Shown here: positions 22,776 through 31,104 of the stretch, one piece after another | Layout: each line of letters begins with the position of its first letter | Numbering within the stretch: position 1 is the stretch's first letter | From: Myxococcus eversor | Lineage (GTDB): Bacteria > Myxococcota > Myxococcia > Myxococcales > Myxococcaceae | Length of the DNA: 64,000 nt | Assembly (NCBI RefSeq): GCF_010894455.1 | Contig: NZ_JAAIXY010000002.1 | Span: 725,042 to 789,041 of the forward strand | Direction of reading: 5' to 3' | The notes under the pieces: generated by a model | Seen by the model: the letters and a program-made list of their open reading frames with translations, nothing else | The model's database searches: none | Told to the model about the DNA's origin: nothing | Program-made: the position numbers and the translations under genes

Positions 22776-22801
22776 GACGCGCGGATATTTCATCCCTGAC
22801 A
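22776..22801 (-). promoter_or_regulatory. ECF-type promoter candidate for module 2
   Basis: On the minus strand TGTCA (22801-22797), 17 bases, CGTC (22779-22776), ending 26 bases before the peptide start. The layout is the same as in module 1, although the spacer sequences differ. A shared GCTGAAAACAC block (22817-22807) lies just upstream. Confidence 0.55.
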
Positions 22802-22940
22802 TGCGAGTGTTTTCAGCGACACCCTCGCCGCCCCGTGGCTGCTGACCGGGGCCCAGGTTCAGGATATGAGTCAGGACGAAGCCCGCGCCGCTTCCCCCCT
22901 GGCCGGAGGGGTCGCCGACGTCGGGGTGAGACCCCCTCGG

Positions 22941-24311
22941 ATGAAGACCCCCCTCCCCCTCGCCCTGGCCGCCCTGCTCGCTCTCATCGGCTGCGCGGTG
23001 GACGACGCGCCGTCCATCTGCAACTTCCCAGCGACAGAGGAAGTGCCGGGCATCGACCCGCTGCTCGTCCCGGTAGGAGCGCCCGCGGCGATGCGCGTGG
23101 ACATCGCCACCCGGACCTTGCAGTGCGAGAGCGGCAAGACGGCCCAGGCCCCCGACACCGCCACCGCGGAGGTCTTCGACCCGGAGAACCGCGTCACGCC
23201 CTCCCAGGTCTCCCTCCAGGCGGCGGGCACCGTGGCCACGCTGAGCTTCACGCCCACCGTCGTGGGTCGGCACCACGTCATCCTCGCCTTCACTCCCGTG
23301 GGCGGCATCCGGCAGCTCGGCGTCTACGCGGCGAGCCGCTGGGCGGGCGCCTCCTCCCCTGTCACCCTGCCCCTGCCCCGATGTGGCCAGCTCGAGCGCA
23401 CCACCCATGGTCTGTGGCTGTGTGACGGAGTCGCCCTGCGCGGCCCCTCGGACCGGCCCTTGCGGCTGGGCACCGGCTCCACGGCTCCCGACGTGGCCGT
23501 GTCGGGCAACGTCGTCTGGGTGGTGGGAGATGGGCGGGTGCGCCGGTACGTGGATACGGGCTCCGAATTGGAGCTGACGGGCTCGCTGCTGCTGAGCACG
23601 ATGCCGGGCGTGAAGGCCATCCAGTCCCGGCTGGCCTCGGAGAACGAACTGGTGGTGCTGGACACCGAGTCCCTGCACCGCTTCGTCTTCACCGACAAGG
23701 CGGTGCTCGAGGCCCCCGCTCCCACGGCCTGGGCACCCGGGCGATCTCGCATCCCGTTTGGCCTGGACAGCACGGTGGGGCTGCTGGTGCGCGCGGCGGA
23801 GGACCGGGTGCTGGTGGTGAGCCTGTCCGGGTCGACCGACAGCACGGCCTGCGCCTTCAAGCTCGGCGCGGACGGAGCCTTCCTGTCGGAGGGCGTGCTC
23901 TGCGCCCCCGTGCGCGGCAGGCCCGTGGGACTGGAGGCCGGCAGCCTGTGGACCCAGGTCGGCGCCAACGTCCCCACGGGGAACTCCGGACGCATGCTGC
24001 ATCGCTGGGGCATCTCCGAGGGACACCTCGACGAGCAGAACGCGCTCATCCTGGATGCCTCCATCGCCGTGGCCGACGCGTCCTTCCGCGGGGGCTTCAC
24101 CATCCCCGCCCTGTACTCCGTCCCCCGGAACGACACGCCGCTGACACGGCCGAGAGTCCTCCCGGGCAGGTCCGCGCTGGGGCTGGAGCTGATGCCCACC
24201 GACATGCCGCTCGCCGAGGGCGCCCGCTCCACCTCGCCCCGCTTCCACTGGGGCGGCGACTCACGCCCGACTGTCGGATTCACCACCGTCTACGAGCAGG
24301 CCGCGCCCTGA
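22941..24311 (+). CDS. Predicted lipoprotein of unknown function
   Basis: A 456-residue exported protein. The N terminus MKTPLPLALAALLALIGC has a lipobox (LIGC), so it is probably a lipoprotein. The mature part begins with an Ig-like segment (VATLSFTPTVVGRHHVILAF) and continues with about 300 residues of short beta-rich repeats such as NVVWVVGDGRVRRY and VLVVSLSGSTDS, which could form a propeller. The ATG at 22941 is used because the earlier in-frame ATG (22866) gives a charged extension before the signal. I do not recognise a family. Confidence 0.7.
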   Translation: MKTPLPLALAALLALIGCAVDDAPSICNFPATEEVPGIDPLLVPVGAPAAMRVDIATRTLQCESGKTAQAPDTATAEVFDPENRVTPSQVSLQAAGTVATLSFTPTVVGRHHVILAFTPVGGIRQLGVYAASRWAGASSPVTLPLPRCGQLERTTHGLWLCDGVALRGPSDRPLRLGTGSTAPDVAVSGNVVWVVGDGRVRRYVDTGSELELTGSLLLSTMPGVKAIQSRLASENELVVLDTESLHRFVFTDKAVLEAPAPTAWAPGRSRIPFGLDSTVGLLVRAAEDRVLVVSLSGSTDSTACAFKLGADGAFLSEGVLCAPVRGRPVGLEAGSLWTQVGANVPTGNSGRMLHRWGISEGHLDEQNALILDASIAVADASFRGGFTIPALYSVPRNDTPLTRPRVLPGRSALGLELMPTDMPLAEGARSTSPRFHWGGDSRPTVGFTTVYEQAAP

Positions 24312-24500
24312 CCCGCCTGGCCGAGCCCCGGAAGTGACTCCCTGGAGCTCCCACGAACCGTCCTCCGCCCTGAACCGGTGACAGGTTCGGAAAAAGCGCG
24401 AGGAGATGGTTGCCTGCCTCTCGCAGTGCCCTCCGTGCGGGTGTAGAGAGGCCGGCGCGTCGCGACTGGCCGCGCGCTCCCACCGTCGGAGGCGAGCCCC

Positions 24501-25826
24501 ATGATGGACAGCCCTCTCAGCGCCTCGCTCTCCATGGAGGAGCTCCATGAAGCGTGGCCGGTGCTCTCCATCGACGAGCGCCTGGAGGGCTTCCGCCTCT
24601 TGCCGTCCGCGGTGGCGGACGACTTCTTCCTCGCCCTGTCCGCGCGCGAGCAGGCGGAACTCATCCTCCACCTCCCGACATCGGAGCGGCGCACGTGGGT
24701 GCGGCTGCTGCCCCCCGACGACCTGGCGGACCTGGTGCAGGCGGTGGAGCCGGAAGCGGCCGACGCCATCCTCGCGCAGCTCGACGATGCCAGCCGGCGC
24801 GAGGTCAACGTGCTGTTGGCCTACGCGGAGGACGACGCCGGCGGTCTGATGAACCCGCGCTTCGCGCGCGTGCGGCCGGACATGACCATCGACGAGGCCA
24901 TCGGCTACCTGCGCAAGCAAGCGCGGGAGAAGGTGGAGACCGTCTACTACGCCTACGCGCTGGACACGGAGCAGCGCCTGCAGGGCGTGCTCTCGCTGCG
25001 CCAGCTCTTCCAGGCCGCCAGCGACAAGAAGGTCGCGGACGTCATGCACCATGACGTCATCACCGTGTCGGAGAACACGGACCAGGAAGTGGTGAGCCAG
25101 CTCTTCGCCGAGCACGGCTTCATGGCCCTGCCCGTGCTCGACGAGCAGAACCGGATGAAGGGCATCGTCACGGTGGACGACATCGTCGACGTCGTCCAGG
25201 AAGAGGCCACCGAGGACATCCAGAAGGTCGGCGGCATGGAGGCCCTGGAGGCCCCCTACTTCGACGTCGGCTTCTTCGGCATGTTGAAGAAGCGCATCGG
25301 CTGGCTGCTCGTCCTCTTCCTCGGACAGATGCTCACCGCCACGGCCATGAGCAGCTTCGAGGGCGCGATTCAGCGCGCCGTGGTGCTCAGCCTCTTCGTG
25401 CCGCTCATCATCTCCTCCGGCGGCAACTCCGGCAGCCAGGCCTCCACGCTCATCATCCGCGCGCTGGCGCTGGGTGAGATGCGGCTGAAGGACTGGTGGC
25501 GCGTGGCGCGGCGAGAGGTGCTCTCCGGCCTGGTGCTGGGCTTCGTGCTGGGCGCGGTGGGCCTGGGTCGCATCGTGGTGTGGCAGGAGGTGTCCGGCGC
25601 CTATGGCGAGCACGCCTTCCTGCTGGGCTGCGCGGTGGCGCTCTCCGTGCTGGGCGTGGTGACGTTCGGCACGCTCGCGGGCTCCATGCTGCCCCTGGTG
25701 CTGCGCCGCTTCGGGTTCGACCCCGCGAGCGCCTCCGCGCCCTTCGTGGCCACGCTGGTGGACGTCAGCGGCGTGGTCATCTACTTCACCGTCGCCAGCC
25801 TCCTGCTGCGCGGCACGCTGCTCTAG
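24501..25826 (+). CDS. mgtE: Magnesium transporter MgtE
   Basis: A 441-residue Mg2+ channel of the inner membrane. Domains in order: N-terminal superhelical domain (about 30-130, with LPPDDLADLVQ), a pair of CBS domains (about 137-255, with VADVMHHDVITV and VDDIVDVVQEEATED), then five membrane segments including ISSGGNSGSQASTLIIRALALGE, whose GGNSGSQ core is characteristic. The start at ATG 24501 follows GGAGG. Upstream 24372-24388 holds a small inverted repeat GAACC-N7-GGTTC of unknown use; no magnesium riboswitch was recognised in the 189-base gap. Confidence 0.95.
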   Translation: MMDSPLSASLSMEELHEAWPVLSIDERLEGFRLLPSAVADDFFLALSAREQAELILHLPTSERRTWVRLLPPDDLADLVQAVEPEAADAILAQLDDASRREVNVLLAYAEDDAGGLMNPRFARVRPDMTIDEAIGYLRKQAREKVETVYYAYALDTEQRLQGVLSLRQLFQAASDKKVADVMHHDVITVSENTDQEVVSQLFAEHGFMALPVLDEQNRMKGIVTVDDIVDVVQEEATEDIQKVGGMEALEAPYFDVGFFGMLKKRIGWLLVLFLGQMLTATAMSSFEGAIQRAVVLSLFVPLIISSGGNSGSQASTLIIRALALGEMRLKDWWRVARREVLSGLVLGFVLGAVGLGRIVVWQEVSGAYGEHAFLLGCAVALSVLGVVTFGTLAGSMLPLVLRRFGFDPASASAPFVATLVDVSGVVIYFTVASLLLRGTLL

Positions 25827-25865
25827 CTAGAGGCGCGAGCCCCAGCCCGCGCGGGAGGCCCGGTC

Positions 25866-26789
25866 ATGATTCGCACCACCCTTCGGCGCACCCTCACCCT
25901 GGAGGCCCCGGAGTCACCGGGCCGCGCCGCGCACGTCTCCGCAGCCAGTGGACTGGTGCGCGTGGGCGAGTGGCTGCACGTCGTCGCGGACGACTCGCTG
26001 CACCTGGCGACGTTCTCCGTGCGCGGCGATGCTCCGGGGCGCCTGTCGCGACTCTTCGCCGGTGAGCTGCCGGAGGAGCCCCAGGCGCGCAAGGCGGCCA
26101 AGCCGGACCTGGAGGTGCTCTGTGTGCTGGGTCCGCTCGCGGGCGCGCCTCATGGGGCATTGCTGGCGTTGCCATCGGGTTCCTCGCCCGTTCGAGTGGT
26201 CGGAGTGGTGCTGCCCTTGAACGCGGAGGGCGCGCTCGCGGGTGCGCCGCGCACGGTGGACTGCTCGGCGCTGTATCAGCAGATTGGGCGGGAGCTGGGC
26301 TCGCTCAACATCGAGGGCGCGGCGGTGGTGGGCGGACGGCTGCGGCTGTTGCAGCGAGGCAATGGCGACGCGGGCGTGGACGCGCTGGTGGACCTGGACC
26401 GCGAGCGCGCGCTGCGTGGAATCGAAGTGGGCGCGCTGGGGCCGGAGGTGCTGCGCACGATTGCTCGATGGGAGCTGGGGCGCTCGGGCGGAGTGAGGCT
26501 GTCCTTCACGGATGCGTCACCGCTGCCGGACGGGCGGCTCGTGTTCACCGCGACGGCCGAGGACACTCGAAATGCGTACGCGGATGGGCCGGTGGCGGGC
26601 TCCGCGGTGGGACTGCTGGCACCGGATGGGACGCCGCTGTTCCTGGACTCGGTGGACGCGAAGGTGAAGCTGGAGGGCGTGGACGCGCGAGTGGAGGGCG
26701 GACGCGTGCACCTGCTGTTGGTGGCGGACGCGGATGACCCCGCGGTGGCGGCGCCCTTGCTGGAAGCGGTGCTGGACGTACCGGCGTAG
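25866..26789 (+). CDS. Conserved hypothetical protein (DUF6929-like)
   Basis: A 307-residue soluble protein with a GGGAGG ribosome-binding site before ATG 25866. The pattern (SGLVRVGEWLHVVADDSLHLATF, NIEGAAVVGGRLRLLQRGN, FTATAEDTRNAYADGPVAGSAVG) has the repeated strand pairs of a propeller-like fold and, from memory, resembles DUF6929. No signal peptide is seen. It follows mgtE by 39 bases and may be co-transcribed; function unknown. Confidence 0.7.
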   Translation: MIRTTLRRTLTLEAPESPGRAAHVSAASGLVRVGEWLHVVADDSLHLATFSVRGDAPGRLSRLFAGELPEEPQARKAAKPDLEVLCVLGPLAGAPHGALLALPSGSSPVRVVGVVLPLNAEGALAGAPRTVDCSALYQQIGRELGSLNIEGAAVVGGRLRLLQRGNGDAGVDALVDLDRERALRGIEVGALGPEVLRTIARWELGRSGGVRLSFTDASPLPDGRLVFTATAEDTRNAYADGPVAGSAVGLLAPDGTPLFLDSVDAKVKLEGVDARVEGGRVHLLLVADADDPAVAAPLLEAVLDVPA

Positions 26790-26811
26790 GCGCCCTGGAC
26801 GGGCCCCTTCG

Positions 26812-27720
26812 TCAGTCGTGCTCGTGCGCGGCTTCTTCGGGCCTGCCGCCCACGGCCTCGAGCGAGGAGCGCGCGGGACGGGCCCGGTCGAAGGCCACCT
26901 CGCGCTCGCCCACGCCCTCCGCCGTGGTGTTGGCGATGCGCTTGCGTGCCCGGGCGATGTAGTCCTGCACGAGCACCGGGTCCGGGTGCGTCTTCAACGT
27001 CTCCACCCAGGTCTCGATGGCCTTCTCGTGCTCACCGGCGTCCGAGCGCAGCTTGCCCATCTCGAAGAGGGCGTGCGGCGACAGCTCCGAGTCCGGGAAG
27101 CGGGTGCGCAGGTCCGCGAAGGCGCGCGAGGCCTCCTGACGACGGCCCTCCATCATCGCGATGGCCTGGGCCTGGAGGAACAGCGTGTCGTCCACGAAGA
27201 CGCTGGTGGCGAAGCGCTCGACGAGGCGACGCGTCTCCAGCTCGCACTGCTGATAGTCGCCCAGCTCGAAGTAGAGCTTGGCCACCTGGTAGTGCAGCTC
27301 GGCGCCCTGGGGCGGGTTGCGCTGGAGCGCGGCGGTGAGCTGGTCGATGGCGCCGCGCAGGTCGCGGTAGTGCACGCGCAGCAGCTCCGCGAGGATGATG
27401 CGCGCCTCCAGCGCCTCGGGAGACTCCGGGCACTGCTGGATGAGCTCGCGGTAGACTCCCACGGCCTCCTTCACCTTGCGCTGCTCCAGCCAGTAGACGT
27501 CCGCGGCGCCCTTCAGCGAGCGGGCGCGCAGCACGAGCGCCTCCGGCGTGCTGTCGTGGCGCAACATGTCGAACGCCTTGCGGTATTCGACGAGGGCCTC
27601 ATCGGGACGCTTCTCGTAGATGGCGTCGCGGGCTCGCTGGAGGTGGTCCACCGGCTTGTCGCGACGACACCCGGCGCTGGCCAGGGCCAGGGCCACGAGC
27701 GCGAACCGGAGCGCCCGCAC
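26812..27720 (-). CDS. TPR-repeat lipoprotein
   Basis: A 302-residue lipoprotein (MRALRFALVALALASAGC, lipobox ASAGC) made of tetratricopeptide repeats, for example DEALVEYRKAFDML, EAVGVYRELIQQCPESPEAL and KAIETWVETLKTHPDPVLV. The layout resembles YfiO/BamD-type outer-membrane lipoproteins, but that identity is not certain. The GTG at 27720 is chosen for its 8-base spacing from GGAG and its direct entry into the signal peptide; it overlaps the stop codon of the upstream small lipoprotein gene by one base. Confidence 0.78.
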   Translation of the reverse strand: MRALRFALVALALASAGCRRDKPVDHLQRARDAIYEKRPDEALVEYRKAFDMLRHDSTPEALVLRARSLKGAADVYWLEQRKVKEAVGVYRELIQQCPESPEALEARIILAELLRVHYRDLRGAIDQLTAALQRNPPQGAELHYQVAKLYFELGDYQQCELETRRLVERFATSVFVDDTLFLQAQAIAMMEGRRQEASRAFADLRTRFPDSELSPHALFEMGKLRSDAGEHEKAIETWVETLKTHPDPVLVQDYIARARKRIANTTAEGVGEREVAFDRARPARSSLEAVGGRPEEAAHEHD

Positions 27721-27971
27721 TAGCACTTCTCCGGGGTGACGGTGACGCAGCGCGAATCCTCGCAGCTCACGCACTCGGCGATGGGCGACACGTCGGTGGT
27801 GCATACGTCGACGCGGGAGGTGCGTGGGCAATCCTCCGACGTGACACACCGGTAGACGCTCCCGTCTTCACGGGTGATGTCCTGGGCCGTGGAGCCGCAG
27901 ACTTCCAGGTCGTTGCATCCCAGCAACCCCGCCCCGATGGCGGCGAGGACTGCGCGCGCGGTGCGTCTCAC
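27720..27971 (-). CDS. Small cysteine-rich lipoprotein
   Basis: An 83-residue exported protein. The GTG at 27971 gives a signal peptide ending in the lipobox LLGC, followed by a mature part with about nine further cysteines (CNDLEVC, YRCVTSEDC, DVCTTD, ECVSCEDSRC, EKC), which should be disulfide-linked. It overlaps the downstream TPR lipoprotein start by one base, so they are coupled. A longer open frame to 28850 is antisense to the NADAR gene and is rejected. Family not recognised. Confidence 0.65.
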   Translation of the reverse strand: MRRTARAVLAAIGAGLLGCNDLEVCGSTAQDITREDGSVYRCVTSEDCPRTSRVDVCTTDVSPIAECVSCEDSRCVTVTPEKC

Positions 27972-28172
27972 GGCGCCGGTTCTACCTTTATTCGCCCACG
28001 CCGTCACGGAACGGTGCGCCTGCCCGCCTGCCCAGTGGAAACCCTTGCGACCTGGCTCCACAGGGGGTGAAGCCCGAAAAACAAGCGTGTCATGAACTAC
28101 CCGGCGCCTGCGTGGTAGGATTTGGCTCGGGGCTGGCGTGGTGCAGCGAGGTCCTTCAGTGTTCCGGGCCCG

Positions 28173-28613
28173 ATGAAGGTCATCCACTTCTACAGCGTCA
28201 CCGACGAATACGGCTGGTGCTCGAACTTCGCGCCCTACCCCATCAAACTGGGCGGCAAGACGTGGCCCACCAGCGAGCACTACTTCCAGGCCCGGAAGTT
28301 CGAGGACCCCACGGACGAGGAAGCCGTCCGACAGGCTCGCACTCCGATGCTCGCGGCCCGTCTTGGCAGGGACCGCAAACGCAAGCTTCGACGGGACTGG
28401 GAGTCCACCAAGGTCTCCGTGATGCGCGAGGCCGTGCGCGCCAAGTTCACCCAACACGAGGACCTCACCCGACTCCTGCTGGAGACCGGCGACGCGAAGC
28501 TCGTCGAGCACACCGACCAGGATGACTACTGGGGCGACGGTGGAGACGGCAGCGGCAAGAACATGCTGGGCCGCATCCTCATGGAGATTCGACAGGAACT
28601 GCTCGCACGTTAG
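28173..28613 (+). CDS. NADAR family protein (YbiA-like N-glycosidase)
   Basis: A 146-residue protein spanning a single NADAR domain. Visible motifs are YGWCSNF, the WPTSEHYFQARKF segment (Glu35 is the likely catalytic residue) and the C-terminal DDYWGDGGDGSGKNMLGR. Family members cleave N-glycosidic bonds, either of riboflavin precursors or of ADP-ribosylated guanine. It is a stand-alone gene between a lipoprotein and a rhomboid gene, with no DarT-like toxin beside it. The start at 28173 is at the domain; the open frame begins 17 codons earlier without support. Confidence 0.9.
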   Translation: MKVIHFYSVTDEYGWCSNFAPYPIKLGGKTWPTSEHYFQARKFEDPTDEEAVRQARTPMLAARLGRDRKRKLRRDWESTKVSVMREAVRAKFTQHEDLTRLLLETGDAKLVEHTDQDDYWGDGGDGSGKNMLGRILMEIRQELLAR

Positions 28614-28662
28614 GGCAGGTCCCACTTCCGAGCCCCGCTGACTCCATGAGTGCGCGGCTCCA

Positions 28663-29949
28663 TCACCAGCCCTCGCGAGAGCCCACCGCGAAGAAGACGC
28701 TGACGACCACTGCCCCCAGCGCCAACACGGACAACGCGCCCGCCCACCGCGTCCCTGGAGGCGTCGCGTGCTCACGCTTCCACACTCGCGCGAGCCACAG
28801 CCCCACCACGCCCCCAGCGAGGGCTCCACCGACGTGCGCCGCGAAATCAACCGCGTTTCCCGTGCGCGACATGGCGATGGGAATCAACGACGGCACCAAC
28901 AACTGCATCGCCATCATCTGAACCTCCACCCGGCCCTGCCCCGTCGGCAGGCGTCGGCTCACCGCCAGCACCGCCGCCAGAAGCCCCATCAGCGCTCCCG
29001 ACGCTCCCACCGACACCACTGAGTCCCCATGGAGCGCCATCGACAACGCTCCGCCCCCGAGCGCACTCACGACGAGCAGGAGGCCCAGCCACGTCCGGCC
29101 CACCATGCTCTCCAACACCGTCGCGCCAAACCAGAGACAGAAGCCGTTGAGCAGCAGGTGGATGAGGTCTCCGTGCAGCAGCGGCGCGAGGAACAGCCGC
29201 CACCACTGGCCGTGCTCCAACACCAACCTCGAGGACAGACCTCCCAACGCCACCAACGTCTCGATGCCCGGCGCGAGCAGCCCCGTGCCCGGCGCGCCCA
29301 CGGCGAAGAGTTGCTCAGCCGCGAAGGCCAGCGCCAGCGACACCAGCAACGCCACCGTCAACACCGGCGCGCGCTCGGGTGCCTCGGCGACCTCGTCCTC
29401 TGACTCTTCCACCCGACGCGGTTGCTGGACCAGCCCTCGCACATGGCCCCGAGACACCATCGCGCGTCGCCACGTGTTCGCCCACACCTCGCCAGATGCC
29501 GTGTCCACGTGCATCGCGTGCAGGTGGACCTTGTTGAACAGGCCGAGCCGCAGACGCTCCAGTCGCTCCCGGTCCTCCAGTGTCACGGGCCCGCGTCCCA
29601 CTTCGATGAACTGCAAGCCCACGGGCAACTTCGTTCCACTCACCGTCCCCGAGTAGTGCAGACACGCCTTGCCCACGCGCTCCAGCACCGGAGTCTCCAG
29701 AGTGAAACGCCGCGAGGGCTCACGCTCCCGGTCCACGATGCACACGATGACGCACGAGTACCCATCCGAGTACGTGAGCACCGCGTCCGATACGTCGACC
29801 AGCTCCGCTGCCTCGGGATGCGTGCCGGGCTCGAAGCCCTTGTCGGCCATCAACCTCCGCGCCAGGTACTCCGCGAACGAGGGCGCGGAGGGCATCTCTC
29901 CCATCGGCGCTTCAGCGACAGGGGCCTGCTCGGAGGATGGCGGCGACAC
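28663..29949 (-). CDS. Rhomboid family intramembrane serine protease
   Basis: A 428-residue protein with a soluble N-terminal region of about 195 residues and a C-terminal rhomboid domain of about seven membrane segments. The catalytic pair is visible as Ser317 in VGASGALMG and His372 in AAHVGGALAG; the HGDLIHLLLNGFCLW segment is the conserved second helix region. The GTG at 29949 is preceded by AAAGGAG at ideal spacing. The N-terminal region (TYSDGYSCVIVCIVDRE and nearby) is not a family I recognise. The gene ends close to the NADAR gene on the other strand. Confidence 0.88.
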   Translation of the reverse strand: MSPPSSEQAPVAEAPMGEMPSAPSFAEYLARRLMADKGFEPGTHPEAAELVDVSDAVLTYSDGYSCVIVCIVDREREPSRRFTLETPVLERVGKACLHYSGTVSGTKLPVGLQFIEVGRGPVTLEDRERLERLRLGLFNKVHLHAMHVDTASGEVWANTWRRAMVSRGHVRGLVQQPRRVEESEDEVAEAPERAPVLTVALLVSLALAFAAEQLFAVGAPGTGLLAPGIETLVALGGLSSRLVLEHGQWWRLFLAPLLHGDLIHLLLNGFCLWFGATVLESMVGRTWLGLLLVVSALGGGALSMALHGDSVVSVGASGALMGLLAAVLAVSRRLPTGQGRVEVQMMAMQLLVPSLIPIAMSRTGNAVDFAAHVGGALAGGVVGLWLARVWKREHATPPGTRWAGALSVLALGAVVVSVFFAVGSREGW

Positions 29950-30144
29950 GGCGGCTCCTTTCCCTGCCCAGGCCGACGAGCCTGCACGACATGCCCGCAT
30001 TCACGCCAGTCGCCCCACCCCTCCGCCACTCATCCCGCTCCCGAACCGCTCATGGAGTATCCGGGGCTCCCGGCCGCGCCACACGTACCTTCCTTCCCGT
30101 CAGACGCCGCCCTCCTGGCGGTGTCCTTCTCGCGGAGGTCCTCC

Positions 30145-31065
30145 ATGTCCCGTGCCCTGCTCCTGGTGGCGTTCGTCGCCGTGCCCCTGCTCTTCGGTTG
30201 CGCCACCACCTCCAGCGCCAGCAGCACCACCACTCATCCCGCGCCCTTCGCGGTGAAGCGCTCCGGCAAGGGCCAGCCCGTGTTGTTCATCCCCGGTCTC
30301 GCCTCCTCGGGCGAGGTCTGGGACGAGACCGTCGCCAAGCTCCAGAGCCAATACGACTGCCACGTCTTCACCCTCGCGGGCTTCGCGGGCCAGCCCTCGG
30401 TCCCCTCGCCCTTCATGCCCACCATGCGTCGCGCGCTCGCCGAGTACATCCGCTCGCAAGGCCTGAAGAAGCCCATCGTCGTCGGACACAGCCTGGGCGG
30501 TGTGCTGGCGCTCGGCCTCGCCGCCGACGCACCCGACCTGGTGGGCGGCGTCTTCATCGTGGACAGCGTGCCCTTCCTGCCCGCCCTGCTGTATCCGGGC
30601 GCCACCGCCGAGAGCTCGAAGCCTTTCGCCGACCAGTTCCGCGTCCAGGCCCGCATGCAGACGGTGGAGCAGCGCAACGCGTCCTCGCGCCAGGTACTCC
30701 AAATCTATATCTCCGATGAAGCACGCCGCGAGGTCGCCGCGCGCTGGGGCGCCGACTCGGACCCGGAGACGGTGACGCAGGCGGTGTACGAGATGAGCAT
30801 CACCGACCTGCGCCCGGAGCTCTCTCGCATCACCGCGCCCACCCAGGTGCTCGGCTCCTGGATTGCCCTTCAGGGCCGCGTCCCTCGCGAGGCGGTGGAG
30901 GCCAACTATCGCGGCCAGTACCAGAACCTCCCCACCGTGCGTCTCGCCATGCACGACACGGCTCGGCACTTCATCATGTGGGACGACCCCCAGGGCTTCC
31001 TCGCCACGCTGGAGTCCTTCCTGAAGACCACCGCTGCCTCGGCGAGCATGGAGTCCCAGCGCTGA
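30145..31065 (+). CDS. Alpha/beta hydrolase lipoprotein
   Basis: A 306-residue protein with a lipoprotein signal (MSRALLLVAFVAVPLLFGC) and an alpha/beta hydrolase domain. PVLFIPGLASSGEVWD carries the oxyanion region, VVGHSLGGVLAL the nucleophile Ser, and TARHFIMWDDPQGF the catalytic His. It would act at the envelope on an unknown ester or amide. The ATG at 30145 follows GGAGG; the upstream open frame to 29422 runs antisense to the rhomboid gene. Confidence 0.86.
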   Translation: MSRALLLVAFVAVPLLFGCATTSSASSTTTHPAPFAVKRSGKGQPVLFIPGLASSGEVWDETVAKLQSQYDCHVFTLAGFAGQPSVPSPFMPTMRRALAEYIRSQGLKKPIVVGHSLGGVLALGLAADAPDLVGGVFIVDSVPFLPALLYPGATAESSKPFADQFRVQARMQTVEQRNASSRQVLQIYISDEARREVAARWGADSDPETVTQAVYEMSITDLRPELSRITAPTQVLGSWIALQGRVPREAVEANYRGQYQNLPTVRLAMHDTARHFIMWDDPQGFLATLESFLKTTAASASMESQR

Positions 31066-31104
31066 GCGTGGTGAAGTCAGGCCCTCACGAAGGCAGGAAC
31101 ACGC

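Noticed and set aside
24372..24388. Magnesium riboswitch or terminator upstream of mgtE
   Set aside because: Only a 5-base inverted repeat GAACC-N7-GGTTC is seen, too little for a riboswitch and lacking a T run.
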